Source: Rhodoferax koreense (GTDB lineage: Bacteria; Pseudomonadota; Gammaproteobacteria; Burkholderiales; Burkholderiaceae_C). Taken from it: a stretch of DNA of 64,000 bases. A program made the position numbers and the translations under genes. The stretch lies in assembly GCF_001955695.1 (NCBI RefSeq), contig NZ_CP019236.1, positions 1,736,001-1,800,000 on the forward strand, read 5' to 3'. A model generated the notes under the pieces. That model saw only the letters and a program-made list of their open reading frames with translations. It was not told the DNA's origin and made no database searches. Shown here one piece after another: positions 33,996-42,997 of this stretch; positions within the stretch are counted from its first letter, which is position 1; the number at the start of each line of letters is the position of its first letter.

Positions 33996-34322
33996 ATGAA
34001 CAGCGACACCACACCAGACGAGATCCGCGAGGCCAACCTCACTTACCTGATGCTGGCGCAGAGCCTGATCCGGCAGGACAAGGCGCAGGCCCTGTTCCGG
34101 CTGGGCATGAACGAGGAATCGGCCGATCTGCTCGGTTCGCTGTCGGCGGCGCAGATCCTGAAGCTGGCCTCCACGCCCAGGCTGCTGTGCCAGTTCCGCA
34201 TGGAAGACGGCCTGGTCTGGAGCCTGCTCACCAACCACGACGTGAAGAAGGTCGGCAACGACGCGACCAACAAACTGCACGCGCACATCCTGATGGCGGG
34301 GCGCGTGAGCGAGATCCTTTAA
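33996..34322 (+). CDS. flhD: Second FlhD paralogue
   Basis: A 108-residue FlhD that closely resembles the copy at 32926: the 17 residues IREANLTYLMLAQSLIR are identical, and NEESADLL and the C-terminal ILMAGRV are shared, while the middle (SAAQILKLASTPRLLCQFRMEDGLVW) has diverged. All landmarks are intact, so it is a real second subunit rather than a remnant. It stands alone after flhC, separated by two palindromes and with no strong ribosome binding site, and converges on ribH with a 4-base gap. It may form alternative FlhD-FlhC complexes. Confidence 0.88.
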   Translation: MNSDTTPDEIREANLTYLMLAQSLIRQDKAQALFRLGMNEESADLLGSLSAAQILKLASTPRLLCQFRMEDGLVWSLLTNHDVKKVGNDATNKLHAHILMAGRVSEIL

Positions 34323-34326
34323 GGGA

Positions 34327-34824
34327 TCATCGATGCGCCAGCGCGGCCACCTTGCGCAGGCTGGTCACGGTGTTCACGCAGGCGCGCGCGGCCTCTTCGC
34401 CCTTCACCTTGAAGTGCGCGTGATAGAACTGCTGGTGCTCCGCATGTTCGTGGAAGTGGTGCGGCGTGAGCACCACGGAGATCATCGGCACGCCGGTTTC
34501 CAGTTGCACCGACATCAGGCCCGAGATCACGGCCGAGGCCACGAAGTCGTGGCGGTAGAGGCCGCCATCGACGACGAAGCCGCAGGCGACCACGGCGTCG
34601 TAGCGGCCGGAAAGCGCAAGCTGCTTGGCATGCAGCGGAATCTCGAATGCGCCGGGCAGTTCGAAGTATTCGATGCCCGCCACCGGCACACCTAGGCGCT
34701 CGATCTCGGCTTCGAAGCCTTTGCGGGCTTCGCCGACGATGTCGGCATGCCAGCTGGCGTGCAGATAGGCAATGCGGATCGGGTGGTGACCCGAGTGGAT
34801 GTTGAAGTTGACAGACTGACTCAT
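34327..34824 (-). CDS. ribH: 6,7-dimethyl-8-ribityllumazine synthase (RibH2-like)
   Basis: Makes the direct precursor of riboflavin from 3,4-dihydroxybutanone 4-phosphate and the ribitylamino-pyrimidine. The 165-residue protein has YFELPGAFEIPLHAKQLA, ACGFVVDGGLYRHDFVASAV and the histidine-rich VVLTPHHFHEH, whose form resembles the RibH2 type of lumazine synthase in Brucella more than the usual RibH. It is a single gene, away from any ribBA or ribE, with an FMN riboswitch about 100 bases upstream, so it should be switched off when FMN is plentiful. ATG at 34824 follows ACAAGGCCACC. Confidence 0.9.
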   Translation of the reverse strand: MSQSVNFNIHSGHHPIRIAYLHASWHADIVGEARKGFEAEIERLGVPVAGIEYFELPGAFEIPLHAKQLALSGRYDAVVACGFVVDGGLYRHDFVASAVISGLMSVQLETGVPMISVVLTPHHFHEHAEHQQFYHAHFKVKGEEAARACVNTVTSLRKVAALAHR

Positions 34825-34881
34825 GGTGGCCTTGTTGCAAAGCTGGTTTCCAGAATCAGGGCGCACGAGCGCACGGCACGC

Positions 34882-34909
34882 CCGGAGACCACGCAGCGGT
34901 GGCCTCCGG
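34882..34909 (-). promoter_or_regulatory. Hairpin in the ribH leader, possible expression platform
   Basis: CCGGAGGCCAC pairs with GTGGTCTCCGG with one mismatch, lying between the riboswitch and ribH. It has no T run, so control by hiding the start site or by Rho is more likely than by intrinsic termination. Confidence 0.4.
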
Positions 34910-34925
34910 CGAACCATGGATCGCG

Positions 34926-35074
34926 CTCTCTTTCATCCGGACTATGACCGTCGGCTTCGGAATCGCACCGAAATCTGCTGACCCTGCCGAGTGATCGGCA
35001 GGCGCTCGCGGGCTCGGCGATCCAAAGAATCGCCATCACCGCCGGTGGGGAATTCCACCCCGCCCTGAGAACGC
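34926..35074 (-). promoter_or_regulatory. FMN riboswitch (RFN element) controlling ribH
   Basis: On the minus strand the hallmark blocks occur in order: TTCTCAGGGCGGGGTG at the 5' side, CCCCACCGGCGGT, a variable arm with GCCTGCCGATCACTCGGCAGG, GGTCAGCAGATTTCGGTG, ATTCCGAAGCCGACGGTCAT and AGTCCGGATGAAAGAGA. This is the complete conserved core of the FMN-sensing aptamer. It lies about 100 bases upstream of ribH and is read in the same direction. Confidence 0.95.
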
Positions 35075-35153
35075 TGCCGCAGCTTTCGCGCCGCGGCTCG
35101 CGGATTGTACGAAGGGCGCGAACGCCTTGCAGCCGCGGCGACAATGGCCGCCG

Positions 35154-37607
35154 ATGCCAGCGCCTTCTCGCCCCCGAACCACGTCAAAGCCCCAGGTCGT
35201 CAAGGCTGCCAAGGGCAGGGCGGTGCTGCCCGCACCAGCCGACCTGGCGCAGGCCCGGCCTCGGCTCACGCTGCAGACGCTCGGGCGCGGTGACGGGCTG
35301 CTCGGCTTGATGGCTTTCGGCCCGTCGGGTCCGCGCGGGCCCGATGTGACGGTCGCCCACCTCGACTGGCTCGGTACACCGACCGCCGCCGGCCTGTCCG
35401 CGGCCCTGCAAACCCTGCAGGCGCTCGGCCTGCACGCCATTCCCGGCGATGCCTGGCAGTGGCGCAGCGACGAAGTGGCGTCCCACCATGCCGGCGCGTG
35501 GACGCTGGCGCAGGAAGAACACTTCGGCGATTTCTGGGCCGACGAGGTGCCTCGGCTGGCGGCGCTCGGCTGGTCGATCGTGGTGCGGCCCGGCTTCGCG
35601 CACCACAGCGTGCCGGTGCAGGCCTGGCGCCTGGTGGTCAGCACGGACACGGGCGAGGTGCTGGGCCAGGAGGTGGCCGGGCCGCTGGCGCCCAGGCCCG
35701 TGCCTGCGGCCGGCCTGGGCCTGGCGCGGCGCGAGGGCTCGTGGCTGCTGACGCTGGGCGTGGAGGTCGATGGCGAATCGCTCGACCTGGCGCCGATGCT
35801 GGCCGACCTGCTGCGCCGCGATGCGGCATGGCTGAATGCCGACCAGCTGGCCGAAATCGACGACGGAAAGATCATCTCGTTGCGGGCGCCGGGCGGTCGC
35901 CGCATCGAGACGCCGGCCGCGCCGCTGAAGGCCATCGTTGCCGCGATGCTGGACCTGCTCACCGATCCGCGCCGCAAGGACGGGCCGTTCCAGCTCGCGG
36001 CCTGGGACAGCTTCCGTCTCGAAGCGCTGCGCCAGGGCCTGCAAGAAAGCCGGGCCGCGCTCGCCGCGCGCGCGGGGCCGCAGGGCGCCTGGCAACTGCA
36101 GGGAGACGACGGCTTGCGGGTGCTGGCACGTCGACTCGCCGGCAGCGTGCCCCAGCTCGTGGCCGCACCCGAGGGGCTTGGCATCACGCTACGCCCCTAC
36201 CAGCTCGAGGGCCTGGCCTGGCTGCAGTACCTGCGTGCGCAGGGCCTGGCCGGTATCCTGGCCGATGACATGGGTCTGGGCAAGACGGCCCAGACGCTGG
36301 CCCACCTGCTGCTCGAGAAGCAGGCCGGCCGGCTCGACCTGCCGGCACTGGTGGTGGTGCCAACTTCGCTGCTGTTCAACTGGCAGGCCGAGGCGCGGCG
36401 CATGGCGCCCGGTCTGCGGGTGCTGACTTTGCATGGCCCGGACCGCGCCGACCGCTTCGATGCCATGGGCCAGGCCGACGTGGTGCTGACGACCTTCGCG
36501 CTGCTGTGGCGCGACATCCGGCCGCTGGCCGCCCAGCCTTTCCACCTGCTCGTGCTCGACGAGGCCCAGAGCGTGAAGAATGCCGCAGGCCGCGCCGCGC
36601 GTTCCGTGCGGCGCATCCGCGCAAGGCACCGCTTGTGCCTGACCGGAACGCCCCTGGAAAACCATCTTGGCGAGCTGTGGGCCCAGTTCGATTTCCTGAT
36701 GCCGGGATTCCTCGGCGATGTGCGCAGCTTCCAGCGCCACTGGCGCAAACCCATCGAGGTTGGGGGCGAGACGCTGCGCGCCCAGGCGCTGGCGCGGCGC
36801 GTGCGGCCCTTCATCCTGCGCCGGCGCAAGGAAGACGTGGCCAAGGAGTTGCCGCCACTGACCGAGCAGGTGCAGCGCGTGGTGCTGGCCGGCCAGCAGC
36901 GCGTGCTGTACGAGAGCGTGCGTGTCGCAGCCGACCACATGGTGCGCCGCGTGCTCGCCAGGGCAGGCCTGGCGCGTTCGCAGATCAGCGTGCTCGGCGC
37001 GCTGCTGCGACTGCGCCAGGTGTGTTGCGACCCGTACCTGGTGAAGGGCGCGCGGATGCCGGCCCACATGGAGCGCGCCAAACTCGACTGGCTCTGCGAC
37101 ACGCTGCCGGCGCTGGTCGACGAAGGCCGGCGCGTGCTGGTGTTCTCGCAGTTCACCGAGATGCTGGGGCTGATCGGTCCGGCGCTGGCCAGGCTGGGCG
37201 TGCCCCACCTGTCGCTCACCGGGCAGACGCCGGCGGCCCAACGCGGCGACACCGTGGCGCGCTTCCAGGCGAGGGAGGTGCCGATCCTGCTGGCCAGCCT
37301 CAAGGCGGGCGGCCTGGGCCTGAACCTCACCGCGGCCGACACGGTGGTGCATGTCGATCCGTGGTGGAACCCGGCGGCCGAACAGCAGGCCACCGCGCGG
37401 GCGCACCGCATCGGCCAGACGCAGCCGGTCTTCGTCTACAAGCTGGTGGTGGAGGGCAGCATCGAGGAACGCATGCTTGAGCTGCAGGCGCGCAAGTCGG
37501 CGCTGGCCCAAGGGGTGCTCGGCGAAGACCGGCTGGGCACGGTGAAGTTCAGCGTGGCCGATCTGCAAGACCTGCTCGCGCCTTTGGGCGACCACACCGA
37601 AATTTAA
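35154..37607 (+). CDS. SNF2-family DEAD/DEAH helicase
   Basis: An 817-residue ATP-driven DNA translocase. The N-terminal half (about 1-340) is a variable region; the motor then shows GILADDMGLGKTAQTLAHLL (Walker A), LLVLDEAQSVKN (DEAQ box), LTGTPLENHLGELW, and in the second lobe HVDPWWNPAAEQQATARAHRIGQ. The C-terminus ends in the ELQARKSALAQGVLG form usual for stand-alone bacterial SNF2 proteins. It may remodel DNA-protein complexes or transcription complexes. The ATG at 35154 is preferred; a TTG at 35127 would add nine residues. It converges on the histidine kinase gene. Confidence 0.9.
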   Translation: MPAPSRPRTTSKPQVVKAAKGRAVLPAPADLAQARPRLTLQTLGRGDGLLGLMAFGPSGPRGPDVTVAHLDWLGTPTAAGLSAALQTLQALGLHAIPGDAWQWRSDEVASHHAGAWTLAQEEHFGDFWADEVPRLAALGWSIVVRPGFAHHSVPVQAWRLVVSTDTGEVLGQEVAGPLAPRPVPAAGLGLARREGSWLLTLGVEVDGESLDLAPMLADLLRRDAAWLNADQLAEIDDGKIISLRAPGGRRIETPAAPLKAIVAAMLDLLTDPRRKDGPFQLAAWDSFRLEALRQGLQESRAALAARAGPQGAWQLQGDDGLRVLARRLAGSVPQLVAAPEGLGITLRPYQLEGLAWLQYLRAQGLAGILADDMGLGKTAQTLAHLLLEKQAGRLDLPALVVVPTSLLFNWQAEARRMAPGLRVLTLHGPDRADRFDAMGQADVVLTTFALLWRDIRPLAAQPFHLLVLDEAQSVKNAAGRAARSVRRIRARHRLCLTGTPLENHLGELWAQFDFLMPGFLGDVRSFQRHWRKPIEVGGETLRAQALARRVRPFILRRRKEDVAKELPPLTEQVQRVVLAGQQRVLYESVRVAADHMVRRVLARAGLARSQISVLGALLRLRQVCCDPYLVKGARMPAHMERAKLDWLCDTLPALVDEGRRVLVFSQFTEMLGLIGPALARLGVPHLSLTGQTPAAQRGDTVARFQAREVPILLASLKAGGLGLNLTAADTVVHVDPWWNPAAEQQATARAHRIGQTQPVFVYKLVVEGSIEERMLELQARKSALAQGVLGEDRLGTVKFSVADLQDLLAPLGDHTEI

Positions 37608-37656
37608 GAAAATCAGCCTCTGGCGCCGGTGGCTACTGCGCGATACGCTATGAATA

Positions 37657-40326
37657 TCATAGTGTTACGGTGAAGTGCGTGCCCTGACCAGGCGCGCTGC
37701 GCACCGAGACCGTGCCGCCATGCCGCTCCACGGCCTTCTTCACGATCGCCAGGCCCAGGCCGGTGCCCTGGATGCGGCCAACGTTGCTCGCGCGGTGGAA
37801 GGACTCGAACAGGTGGGGCAGCTCCTGCGCCGGAATCCCGATGCCCTGGTCGATGACCTCGAACACCGTGTTGGCGCCATCTTCGGAAACGCGGAAGCGC
37901 ACCTCGCCGCCGTCGGGCGAATACTTCACCGCGTTGGACAGCAGGTTGCTGAAGATGTGGTGCAGCAGCTTCTCGTCGAACACGCCCGGTACGGCGCGCG
38001 CCTCGTAGGCCAGCACGATCTCGCTGGCGGCCTCGGCATGCTGGCGCCGCGCCTCGTCGATGCAGCGCTGGCACAGCAGCCGCAGGTCCAGCGCCTGGGG
38101 CAGGAAGTCGAGCAACTGGGCATCGGCCTTGCCGATCAGCAGCATGCGGTCGAGCATGCGGGTCATGCGGTGCACGCCGGTCTCGATGCTGCGCAGCACC
38201 TCCTGCTTCTCGGCCTCGGGCATGCGGTCGGCGTAGTGCTGGATCAGTTCGGCCGAGGACAGGATGGTGGCCAGCGGCGTGCGGAATTCATGGCTGGTCA
38301 TCGACACGAAACGCGAACGCAGTTCGTTGAGTTCCTTCTGCCGCGCGAGTGCGGCGCGGATGTCGTCCTCGGCCTTGCGCCGGTCGGTGATGTCGAGCAG
38401 GGTCCAGATCACGCCCGCGTCGGGATTGCGGTCGACCACGCAGCGCCCTGCGAGCTGCACCCAGAAGGTTTCGCCGTTGCGCCGCACGAGTTCGCGTTCG
38501 GTCGTATGGTGGCCATCGCGCAGCAGCGCTTCCAGCGTGCGCCGGCCCTCGGTGACGTAGGTCTCCTCGTCCTTGTAGAACACGCGCGAAGGCTGGCCGC
38601 TGAGTTCGGCCCGGCTGTAGCCCAGCATTTCCACGCACTTGTCGTTGACCCACTGGATGCGCCGGTTCACGTTGAAGCTGATGCCCACCAGCGCGCTGTT
38701 GAAGATGGCTTCGCGCTCCGACGAGGTGCGCTGCAGCGCTTCCTCGAGCTCCTTGCGCTGGGTGATGTCCATCACGGTCCACACCGTGCCCTGGCCGGCA
38801 TCGGCGGCATCCACCGCACGGCCCGACACCGCGGCCCAGAACAGCTTGCCATCGATGCGGCGCAAGCGCATCTCGCTCTGGTAGTCGCGGCCGCGGCGCA
38901 TGTGCTCGGCAATGTCCTGCACGGTCTCGTCGTAGGCCTGCTTGGACGGGAACAGCGCCTCCCACGAAGGCGGCGCCGAGGGCCCGCGCCGCATCGCGAA
39001 GATGCGTGCCATGGCGCGGTTCGACCAGCGGAAGCGATGGTCCTGCGTGAGAAAGGCGATGCCCACCAGCGAGTTCTCGAGGATGGTCTCGCGCTCGGCG
39101 AGCGTGTCGCGCAGCTTTTCCTCGAGCGCCTTCCGGTGGCTGATGTCGCTGAAGAAGGTCAGTGTCGCGTCCTGGCCGCCCCACGGCACCTTGGTCACGC
39201 CGATGTCGATCCAGGTGACGCTGCCGTCGCCATGTTGCAGCCGCAACTCGTGGCGCTGTGGCCCGGGGTCGCCTTCGATACGGCGGCGTTGCCTCTCGCG
39301 CACCTGGGCGCGGTCACCGGGATGGATCGCGGTGAGGAAACCCTGCCGCAGCATCTCGCGCTGCGACATGCGGGCGATCGCGGTGGCGCGTTCGTTGACG
39401 AAAACGATCTGCTCGCCCTGCACCACCACCATGCCTTCGCCCACGTGCTCGACCACCGCACGGTAGCGCTCCTCGGAGCGGTGCATCGCCTCCAGGATGA
39501 GCTTGTTGTCGGTCACGTCGCTGAAGAAGGTCAGGCTGGCCGGCTTGCCGCCCCAGGGCACGACACTCACGCCGATCGCGATCCAGCGGATGTCGCCATC
39601 GGGAAACAGCAGGCGCAGCTCGTAGTGGTCGGGCACCTCCTCGCCGGCCAGGCGGCGGCGCTGGCGTTCACGCACCAGGTCATGATCGTCGGGGTGCACG
39701 CGGTGCAGGAAGCCGATGTGGTGCATCTCCGCCAGCGGCATGCGGGCGATCTCGGCTGCGCGCGCGTTGGCGAACACGATGACTTCGTCCTGGATCACCA
39801 CCATGCCTTCGGTCACGTGTTCCACCACGGCGCGGTAGCGTTCCTCCGAGGTGTGCAGGGCCTGCATCACCGACTGGTGAACATTGGCGTCCGGGGCTTC
39901 CTCGACGCGCGCCCCGATGTCGCGCAGCACCAGGCCCGAGCCGGGCGCGCCGTTCACTGGCGCGGCGAAGGCCGAGACCTCGGCGCGCACCTGGCCGCCG
40001 TCGGGCCGGCGCAGGTCGAGCGTGCGCAAGCCCTGCAGCGCGTCGAGCCAGGCGGGGTTGCCGCTGGCGAGGTAGGCGGCCCACGCGCCGCCGGTGGCGG
40101 GCGGGCCGGCCGGCACCAGCCAACGCGACAGCAGGCGGTCCTGCGGGGCTTCGTCCGCGGCACGGCCCAGGAGCCGGCAGGCGCTCGCATTGCAGGCGAC
40201 GATCAGCCCTTGCCCATCGACGGCCAGCACCGCGTCGGGGGCATGGTGCATCAGTTGCGAGCAGATGGCGTCCCCCGGGTCGGTGTCGGTGCCGTCCTCG
40301 ACGGAGGGGTGTGGGGCTTGGCGCAT
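37657..40326 (-). CDS. Multi-PAS sensor histidine kinase
   Basis: An 889-residue kinase without clear membrane helices, so probably cytoplasmic. It has five PAS/PAC units (about 22-135, 155-280, 285-405, 410-530, 535-655), then HisKA with H679 in SHEFRTPLATILSS, and a HATPase_c with FSNLLSNAVKYSPDGG, DQGIGIPAQELPHLF and GTGLGLAIVKKAVERHGG. PAS units 2 and 3 are near copies (both SEERYRAVVEHV-x-EGMVV), an internal duplication. No receiver domain. It diverges from the OmpR-type regulator 127 bases away, which is its likely partner. Signal unknown; redox, light or a small ligand are all possible. Confidence 0.92.
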   Translation of the reverse strand: MRQAPHPSVEDGTDTDPGDAICSQLMHHAPDAVLAVDGQGLIVACNASACRLLGRAADEAPQDRLLSRWLVPAGPPATGGAWAAYLASGNPAWLDALQGLRTLDLRRPDGGQVRAEVSAFAAPVNGAPGSGLVLRDIGARVEEAPDANVHQSVMQALHTSEERYRAVVEHVTEGMVVIQDEVIVFANARAAEIARMPLAEMHHIGFLHRVHPDDHDLVRERQRRRLAGEEVPDHYELRLLFPDGDIRWIAIGVSVVPWGGKPASLTFFSDVTDNKLILEAMHRSEERYRAVVEHVGEGMVVVQGEQIVFVNERATAIARMSQREMLRQGFLTAIHPGDRAQVRERQRRRIEGDPGPQRHELRLQHGDGSVTWIDIGVTKVPWGGQDATLTFFSDISHRKALEEKLRDTLAERETILENSLVGIAFLTQDHRFRWSNRAMARIFAMRRGPSAPPSWEALFPSKQAYDETVQDIAEHMRRGRDYQSEMRLRRIDGKLFWAAVSGRAVDAADAGQGTVWTVMDITQRKELEEALQRTSSEREAIFNSALVGISFNVNRRIQWVNDKCVEMLGYSRAELSGQPSRVFYKDEETYVTEGRRTLEALLRDGHHTTERELVRRNGETFWVQLAGRCVVDRNPDAGVIWTLLDITDRRKAEDDIRAALARQKELNELRSRFVSMTSHEFRTPLATILSSAELIQHYADRMPEAEKQEVLRSIETGVHRMTRMLDRMLLIGKADAQLLDFLPQALDLRLLCQRCIDEARRQHAEAASEIVLAYEARAVPGVFDEKLLHHIFSNLLSNAVKYSPDGGEVRFRVSEDGANTVFEVIDQGIGIPAQELPHLFESFHRASNVGRIQGTGLGLAIVKKAVERHGGTVSVRSAPGQGTHFTVTL

Positions 40327-40453
40327 GGGAAGGTTGATGATTCTCCAGCGGACTGCGCCATGTCAAGCGGGCTTGCCGAGGGGGTGCCATCACGCGCCGT
40401 GGCGACTGCCGCCCGATACAATCGATCCAGCATGTCGCGAAGGAGCAGGGATC

Positions 40454-41197
40454 ATGGCTGACGAGGCCGTAGTCAAGCCGCAGTTGCTGGTGGTGGACGA
40501 TGAGTCCGAGCTGCGCAATGTGTTGGCCAAGTACTTCAGCTACAACCACTTCGAAGTGCGCACGGCGGCCAACGCGGCGCAGGCGCGCGCCATGGTGGCC
40601 GAGCTCGCGCCCGATGTGGTGCTGGTCGACGTGCACATGCCCGGCGAGGGTGGGCTGTCGCTGGCCCGGTGGCTGCGCGAGAGCTTTCCGCGCGTCGGTC
40701 TGGTGATGTTGACCGGCGCCGCCGATTCGGTGGACCGCATCGTCGGCCTGGAAGTCGGCGCCGACGACTACGTCACCAAACCCTTCGAGATGCGCGAGCT
40801 GTTGGCACGGGTACGTGGCCTGCTGCGCCGCCTGGCACCGCCACCGGAGCCGACCCGCCAGGACACGGCCCAGACCGCGGCGGCCGGCGGTCAGCACCGC
40901 GTTCGTTTCGGCACCTGTGTGCTCGACCTCGAACTGCGCCGCCTGTTCGACGCCAAGGGCGCGGACATGCCGATCTCCGCGGCCGAGTTCGACCTGCTGG
41001 CGCTGTTCGCGCGCAATCCCAACCGGCCGCTCAACCGCGACCAGATCATGGAATACGGCCACAATCGCAGCTGGGATGTGTTCGACCGCTCCATCGACCT
41101 GCGCATCATGCGGCTGCGGCGCAAGCTCGAACCTGATCCGACCAAGCCTTCCGTGTTGAAGACGGTACGCAATGTCGGCTACGTCTATGTGCCCTGA
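40454..41197 (+). CDS. OmpR-family response regulator
   Basis: A 247-residue two-domain regulator. The receiver has the acidic pair D15-D16, phosphoacceptor D59 in VLVDVHMPG, Thr in VMLTGAAD and Lys in DDYVTKPFEM. A linker rich in Pro and Gln leads to a winged-helix DNA-binding domain ending SIDLRIMRLRRKLEPDPTKPSVLKTVRNVGYVYVP. An AGGAG site precedes the ATG. Divergent transcription from the multi-PAS kinase suggests they form one two-component system; targets are unknown. Confidence 0.92.
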   Translation: MADEAVVKPQLLVVDDESELRNVLAKYFSYNHFEVRTAANAAQARAMVAELAPDVVLVDVHMPGEGGLSLARWLRESFPRVGLVMLTGAADSVDRIVGLEVGADDYVTKPFEMRELLARVRGLLRRLAPPPEPTRQDTAQTAAAGGQHRVRFGTCVLDLELRRLFDAKGADMPISAAEFDLLALFARNPNRPLNRDQIMEYGHNRSWDVFDRSIDLRIMRLRRKLEPDPTKPSVLKTVRNVGYVYVP

Positions 41198-41235
41198 CTC
41201 GTTTCAATGCCCCACTCTCCATCTCTAGGATTTCC

Positions 41236-42936
41236 ATGACTCAGCAGATCGCAGGCCACTTGCTCGTGGAGTGCCTGGTGCACCAGGGCGTCGAACACGC
41301 GTTCGGCGTACCCGGTGAAAGTTTCCTGGCCGTGCTCGACGGCTTCCACGCCTACCGCGACGACATCCGGTTCATCATCAACCGGCAGGAGGGCGGCGCA
41401 GCCTTCATGGCCGAGGCACACGGCAAGCTCACCAACCGGCCGGGCGTGTGCTTCGTCACGCGCGGGCCGGGTGCGACCAACGCCTCCATCGGTGTGCACA
41501 CCGCGTTCCAGGATTCCACCCCGATGGTGCTGTTCGTCGGCGACGTGGCCAGCGACAGCCGCGACCGCGAGGTGTTCCAGGAGGTCAACTACCAGAGCTT
41601 CTTCGGCCCGAGCACCAAGGGGCTGGCCAAGCTGGTGGAGCGTATCGACGACCCGCGCCGCATCCCCGAATACGTGGCGCGTGCCTTCGCCACGGCGATG
41701 AACGGCCGGCCCGGCCCGGTGGTGCTGGTGCTGCCCGAGGACATGCTCACGCAGACCGTCGACGCCGTGCCCATGCCGCGTGTCGAACCGGTGCAGGCCT
41801 GGAGCGACCCGGGCTCGCTGCGCACGCTGCGCGAGATGCTGATGCAGGCCCAGCGCCCGCTGGTGATTGCCGGCGGCAGCGGCTGGACGCCGCAGTCGGC
41901 CCAGGCGCTGCAGCGCTTCGCCGAGAACTGGAAACTGCCGGTGGGCAACGCCTTCCGTTTCCAGGATACCTTCGACAACTTCCATCCGCTGTACGCCGGC
42001 GACGTGGGCATCGGCATCAACCCCAAGCTGGCGGCGCACGTGCGCGAGGCCGACCTGATCATCGCCATCGGCCCGCGTCTGGGCGAGATGACCACCGGCG
42101 GCTACACGCTGATCGAGGCGCCCCGGCCGAAGCAGAAACTGGTGCACATCCACGCCAGCGCCGAGGAACTCAACCGCGTCTACCAGGCCGACCTGGCCAT
42201 CAATGCGACCATGAACGCCGCCGCGCGTTCGCTCGAGGTGCTCACCGCGCCGGTGCAGGTGGCGTGGGAAGCCTGGGCCAAGTCCTGCAACGATGACTAC
42301 CTGGCCAACCTGCAGCCGCAGCAACTGCCCGGTCCGATCGACATGCCGGCCATCATCGCCCTGCTGCAAAAGCATTTGCCCGAGGACGCCGTGCTGACCA
42401 ACGGCGCGGGCAACTTCGCCAGCTGGGTGCATCGCTTCTACCGGCACCATGGACTGGCCAAGGGGTTCAAGACCCAGCTCGCCCCGACCAACGGCGCCAT
42501 GGGCTACGGCGTGCCTGCGGGCATCGGCGCGGCCATCGCCACGGGCCGGCTGGCCTTCACCATCGCCGGTGACGGCGACTTCCTGATGAATGGCCAGGAA
42601 CTCGCCACCGCTGCGCAATACGGCGCCAAGAGCCTGATCGTGCTGCTCAACAACGGGATGTTCGGCACCATCCGCATGCACCAGGAGCGCGAATACCCGC
42701 AGAACGTGAGCGGCACGCAGTTGAAGAACCCCGACTTCGTGAAGCTGGCGCAAGCCTATGGCTATGCTGGCGTGCGCATCACGAAAACGGAGGAATTCGA
42801 GGCCCAGCTGCTGGCCGCGCTGGAGCGGGCGGAAGGCACGGTGATCGAGGTGGTGCTGGATCCGGAGGTGATCACGACGCGGGGCACGTTGTCGGCGATC
42901 ACGAAGGCGGCCGAGGCGCGGCTGGCGACCAGGTAG
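41236..42936 (+). CDS. Thiamine-diphosphate enzyme of the acetolactate synthase family
   Basis: A 566-residue IlvB-like enzyme. The N-terminal domain has RQEGGAAFMAEAHGKLTNRPGVCFVTRGPGATN, with the Glu that activates the cofactor; the C-terminal domain has the thiamine-diphosphate motif GDGDFLMNGQELATAAQYGAKSLIVLLNN. It lacks a small regulatory subunit gene beside it and differs from biosynthetic IlvB, so it may be another decarboxylase or ligase of the family (for example oxalyl-CoA decarboxylase-like or benzaldehyde-lyase-like). Substrate cannot be assigned. It starts 38 bases after the response regulator behind TAGGA and could be in that operon. Confidence 0.85.
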   Translation: MTQQIAGHLLVECLVHQGVEHAFGVPGESFLAVLDGFHAYRDDIRFIINRQEGGAAFMAEAHGKLTNRPGVCFVTRGPGATNASIGVHTAFQDSTPMVLFVGDVASDSRDREVFQEVNYQSFFGPSTKGLAKLVERIDDPRRIPEYVARAFATAMNGRPGPVVLVLPEDMLTQTVDAVPMPRVEPVQAWSDPGSLRTLREMLMQAQRPLVIAGGSGWTPQSAQALQRFAENWKLPVGNAFRFQDTFDNFHPLYAGDVGIGINPKLAAHVREADLIIAIGPRLGEMTTGGYTLIEAPRPKQKLVHIHASAEELNRVYQADLAINATMNAAARSLEVLTAPVQVAWEAWAKSCNDDYLANLQPQQLPGPIDMPAIIALLQKHLPEDAVLTNGAGNFASWVHRFYRHHGLAKGFKTQLAPTNGAMGYGVPAGIGAAIATGRLAFTIAGDGDFLMNGQELATAAQYGAKSLIVLLNNGMFGTIRMHQEREYPQNVSGTQLKNPDFVKLAQAYGYAGVRITKTEEFEAQLLAALERAEGTVIEVVLDPEVITTRGTLSAITKAAEARLATR

Positions 42937-42997
42937 GGTCGCGTGCCTGGCTTCTGGCACGCACCTTGTCCTCATTTTTTCCACTGGCAGTGTTGTC

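Noticed and set aside
33996..34322. Second flhD as an assembly duplication
   Set aside because: The DNA and protein differ from the first copy throughout the middle, so it is a true diverged paralogue.
37675..40461. 928-residue plus-strand frame opposite the multi-PAS kinase
   Set aside because: Shadow of the kinase; its His/Ala/Leu-rich product lacks any family motif.
41236..42936. Naming the thiamine-diphosphate enzyme as the biosynthetic acetolactate synthase ilvB
   Set aside because: No regulatory subunit gene or branched-chain amino acid genes lie beside it, and the family has many other activities.
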